Shown: positions 62,839 to 64,000 of the stretch, one piece after another
Position numbering within the stretch: the first letter of the stretch is position 1
How the letters are laid out: the number at the start of each line of letters is the position of its first letter
From: VXPQ01 sp965248175
GTDB taxonomy: Bacteria > Bacteroidota > Rhodothermia > Rhodothermales > VXPQ01
Direction of reading: 5' to 3'
DNA: 64,000 bases
NCBI GenBank assembly: GCA_965248175.1
Contig: OZ252093.1
Span: 1-64,000, forward strand
Program-made: the position numbers and the translations under genes
The notes under the pieces: generated by a model
Seen by the model: only the letters and a program-made list of their open reading frames with translations
The model's database searches: none
Told to the model about the DNA's origin: nothing

Positions 62839-64000
62839 CTAGTATTCTTCAAGCGGCCGATCAGGCTTCATGGCCAGCCAGATGAAGATCGCGAGAACGT
62901 TGAAGACGGCAGCGGCCAGGAAGAATGGCGTGGTTGTGCCGGTCCATGTCAACATGTAGGGGAAGGCCAGCGCGGTCACAAACGATCCCAGGTTGCCGGC
63001 CATGTTCATTGTTCCGGAAACCGCGCCGGAGTGACGCCGACCGATATCGACGCAAAACGACCAGGACGGGCTAAGGGTCATGTCGGCGCCGAAAATGGCA
63101 ATGGATAGGAAGGCAATGGCGCCGACCACATCATTTATGAACACGCTCGCCACCAGGCCCACGGCTGCGAGCGAGAAGCCGAGAGCGGCCGGTAATAGTC
63201 TGGACAATCTCCAGCGTCCGGAAGAGTAGATCTTGTCAACGAGCCAGCCCGAAAACAAGTGGCCGATTGCGCCCGCGACGAGTGGCGCCGCCGAGAACAC
63301 GGCTGCCTCCATCATCTCCAATCCGTAGGTCTCCTTGATGTAAGGGAACAGCCACGTCAGCGTGAAGAAGAAGGTGAAGTTGCTGCAGAAATACTGCACC
63401 ATGGTCAGCCACATATTCCTCGAGACCATCAGGGTTCTGAGCGACAACACGGCCGACTGATTCGGGTCAGGCTGCTGGCGAGTCTCAAGTATGTAATCCC
63501 GCTCAGCACTTGTGATGCTTGCGTGCTGGGTGGGATCGTTACGAAACCACAGGTACCAGAAGACGGCCCAGGCGATGCCGATTAGTCCAAGCACCCCGAA
63601 CATTTGACGCCAGCCCATAAGCTCGATCATCCACGCCACAACCGGCAGGGCCATTGCCGGGCCCAGGCGCGCGCCAGAGAAGTTGATCCCATTCACGATT
63701 CCTCTCTCCTTCATCGGGATCCAAGAGAACGTGGCACGGGCGATCCCCGGGAACGCGCCAGCCTCACCCACGCCAAAGAGAAATCGGTAAATGAGTATTG
63801 AGACGAAGTTGAACGCGGCTCCCGTAAGAGCTGTAAAGATGGACCAGAACGTAACTACGGCGGTGAGTATCTTTCGGGGTCCAATCCGGTCGGCTAAGAT
63901 GCCGGTTGGGATTTGAAAGAGTGCGTATCCGAGGGCAAAGATGGATAGCACCCAACCCATTTGAGTCGGGCTCAGCGACAGCGATTCGGAGATCGCTGGG
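62839..64000 (-). CDS. MFS transporter, ACS (anion:cation symporter) family, partial
   Basis: An inner-membrane secondary transporter; its 5' end lies beyond the window edge (the frame is open to 63999). The visible part begins AISESLSLSPTQMGWVLSIF and shows the ACS/MFS signature GILADRIGPRKIL (loop 2-3), RFLFGVGEAGAFPGIARATF (helix 4) and HLFSGWLVDKIYSSGRWRLS (loop 8-9), with about ten TM segments. ACS members carry hexuronate, galactonate, glucarate and similar organic anions with H+ or Na+. Next to two glycosidase-like genes it would import sugar acids released outside. The stop is 33 bp before the DUF5060 gene. Confidence 0.9.
   Translation of the reverse strand, partial: PAISESLSLSPTQMGWVLSIFALGYALFQIPTGILADRIGPRKILTAVVTFWSIFTALTGAAFNFVSILIYRFLFGVGEAGAFPGIARATFSWIPMKERGIVNGINFSGARLGPAMALPVVAWMIELMGWRQMFGVLGLIGIAWAVFWYLWFRNDPTQHASITSAERDYILETRQQPDPNQSAVLSLRTLMVSRNMWLTMVQYFCSNFTFFFTLTWLFPYIKETYGLEMMEAAVFSAAPLVAGAIGHLFSGWLVDKIYSSGRWRLSRLLPAALGFSLAAVGLVASVFINDVVGAIAFLSIAIFGADMTLSPSWSFCVDIGRRHSGAVSGTMNMAGNLGSFVTALAFPYMLTWTGTTTPFFLAAAVFNVLAIFIWLAMKPDRPLEEY

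Overview
The window looks like chromosome of a Gram-negative bacterium of the FCB group (Bacteroidota/Rhodothermota-like). The evidence is a SusC/SusD pair, two DUF5916 outer-membrane proteins, large lipoproteins with FG-GAP/VCBS and ASPIC-UnbV (CRTAC1-type) domains, and a secreted protease whose C-terminus carries the YPNPFNP-type sorting domain typical of Rhodothermota/Balneolota and relatives. Assignment below phylum level is not possible from the sequence alone. Base composition is mostly GC-rich, with AT-rich islands near 17.8-18.5 kb and 23.3-24.9 kb that look acquired or decaying.

Layout. 0-2 kb: tail of a GH127-like gene, a tyrosine-recombinase remnant split by an IS481 element, and tRNA-Arg(ACG). 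2-6 kb: thiamine thiazole/pyrimidine operon on the minus strand (thiO-thiS-thiG-thiE/tenI-thiD). 6.4-7.8 kb: D12-class adenine methylase plus a damaged PD-(D/E)XK endonuclease. 7.9-10.9 kb: a cytochrome c/beta-barrel fusion and a pentaheme cytochrome. 10.9-13.9 kb: ferrous iron operon feoA-feoA-feoB, with feoB frameshifted. 14.2-16.1 kb: ABC-2 exporter. 16.8-21.1 kb: dienelactone hydrolase, a decayed outer-membrane gene and the first DUF5916 protein. 21.3-28.3 kb: accessory island of transposon pieces (palindromic miniature element, IS481-like remnant, IS1595, IS256, IS5) around an M15-peptidase lipoprotein and a secreted helical partner. 28.4-35.6 kb: second DUF5916 protein convergent with a SusC/SusD operon. 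35.7-47.8 kb: a 12-kb unit bounded by IS1595-type ends, holding an AlkD-like gene, an IS5 remnant, three 1,289-bp IS3 copies, a lysyl-endopeptidase-like protease with a lipoprotein partner, and a nested IS481-in-IS1595. 48-56.4 kb: two CRTAC1-type lipoproteins either side of class I fructose-bisphosphate aldolase. 56.5-64 kb: 5'-truncated TonB receptor, PepSY membrane protein, tandem DUF5060 glycosidase-like proteins and an MFS (ACS-family) transporter running off the window.

How it fits together: the chromosomal genes suggest a heterotrophic polymer degrader (SusCD, DUF5060 enzymes, organic-anion/sugar-acid MFS porter, secreted protease) with thiamine synthesis, ferrous iron uptake and possible outer-membrane electron-transfer proteins. 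The region is heavily reworked by insertion sequences. Several genes carry visible lesions (endonuclease, feoB, M15 lipoprotein, outer-membrane gene, TonB receptor). Genes that repay a closer look are the M15 lipoprotein plus partner, the cytochrome/barrel pair, the protease/lipoprotein pair, and the 12-kb IS-bounded unit.
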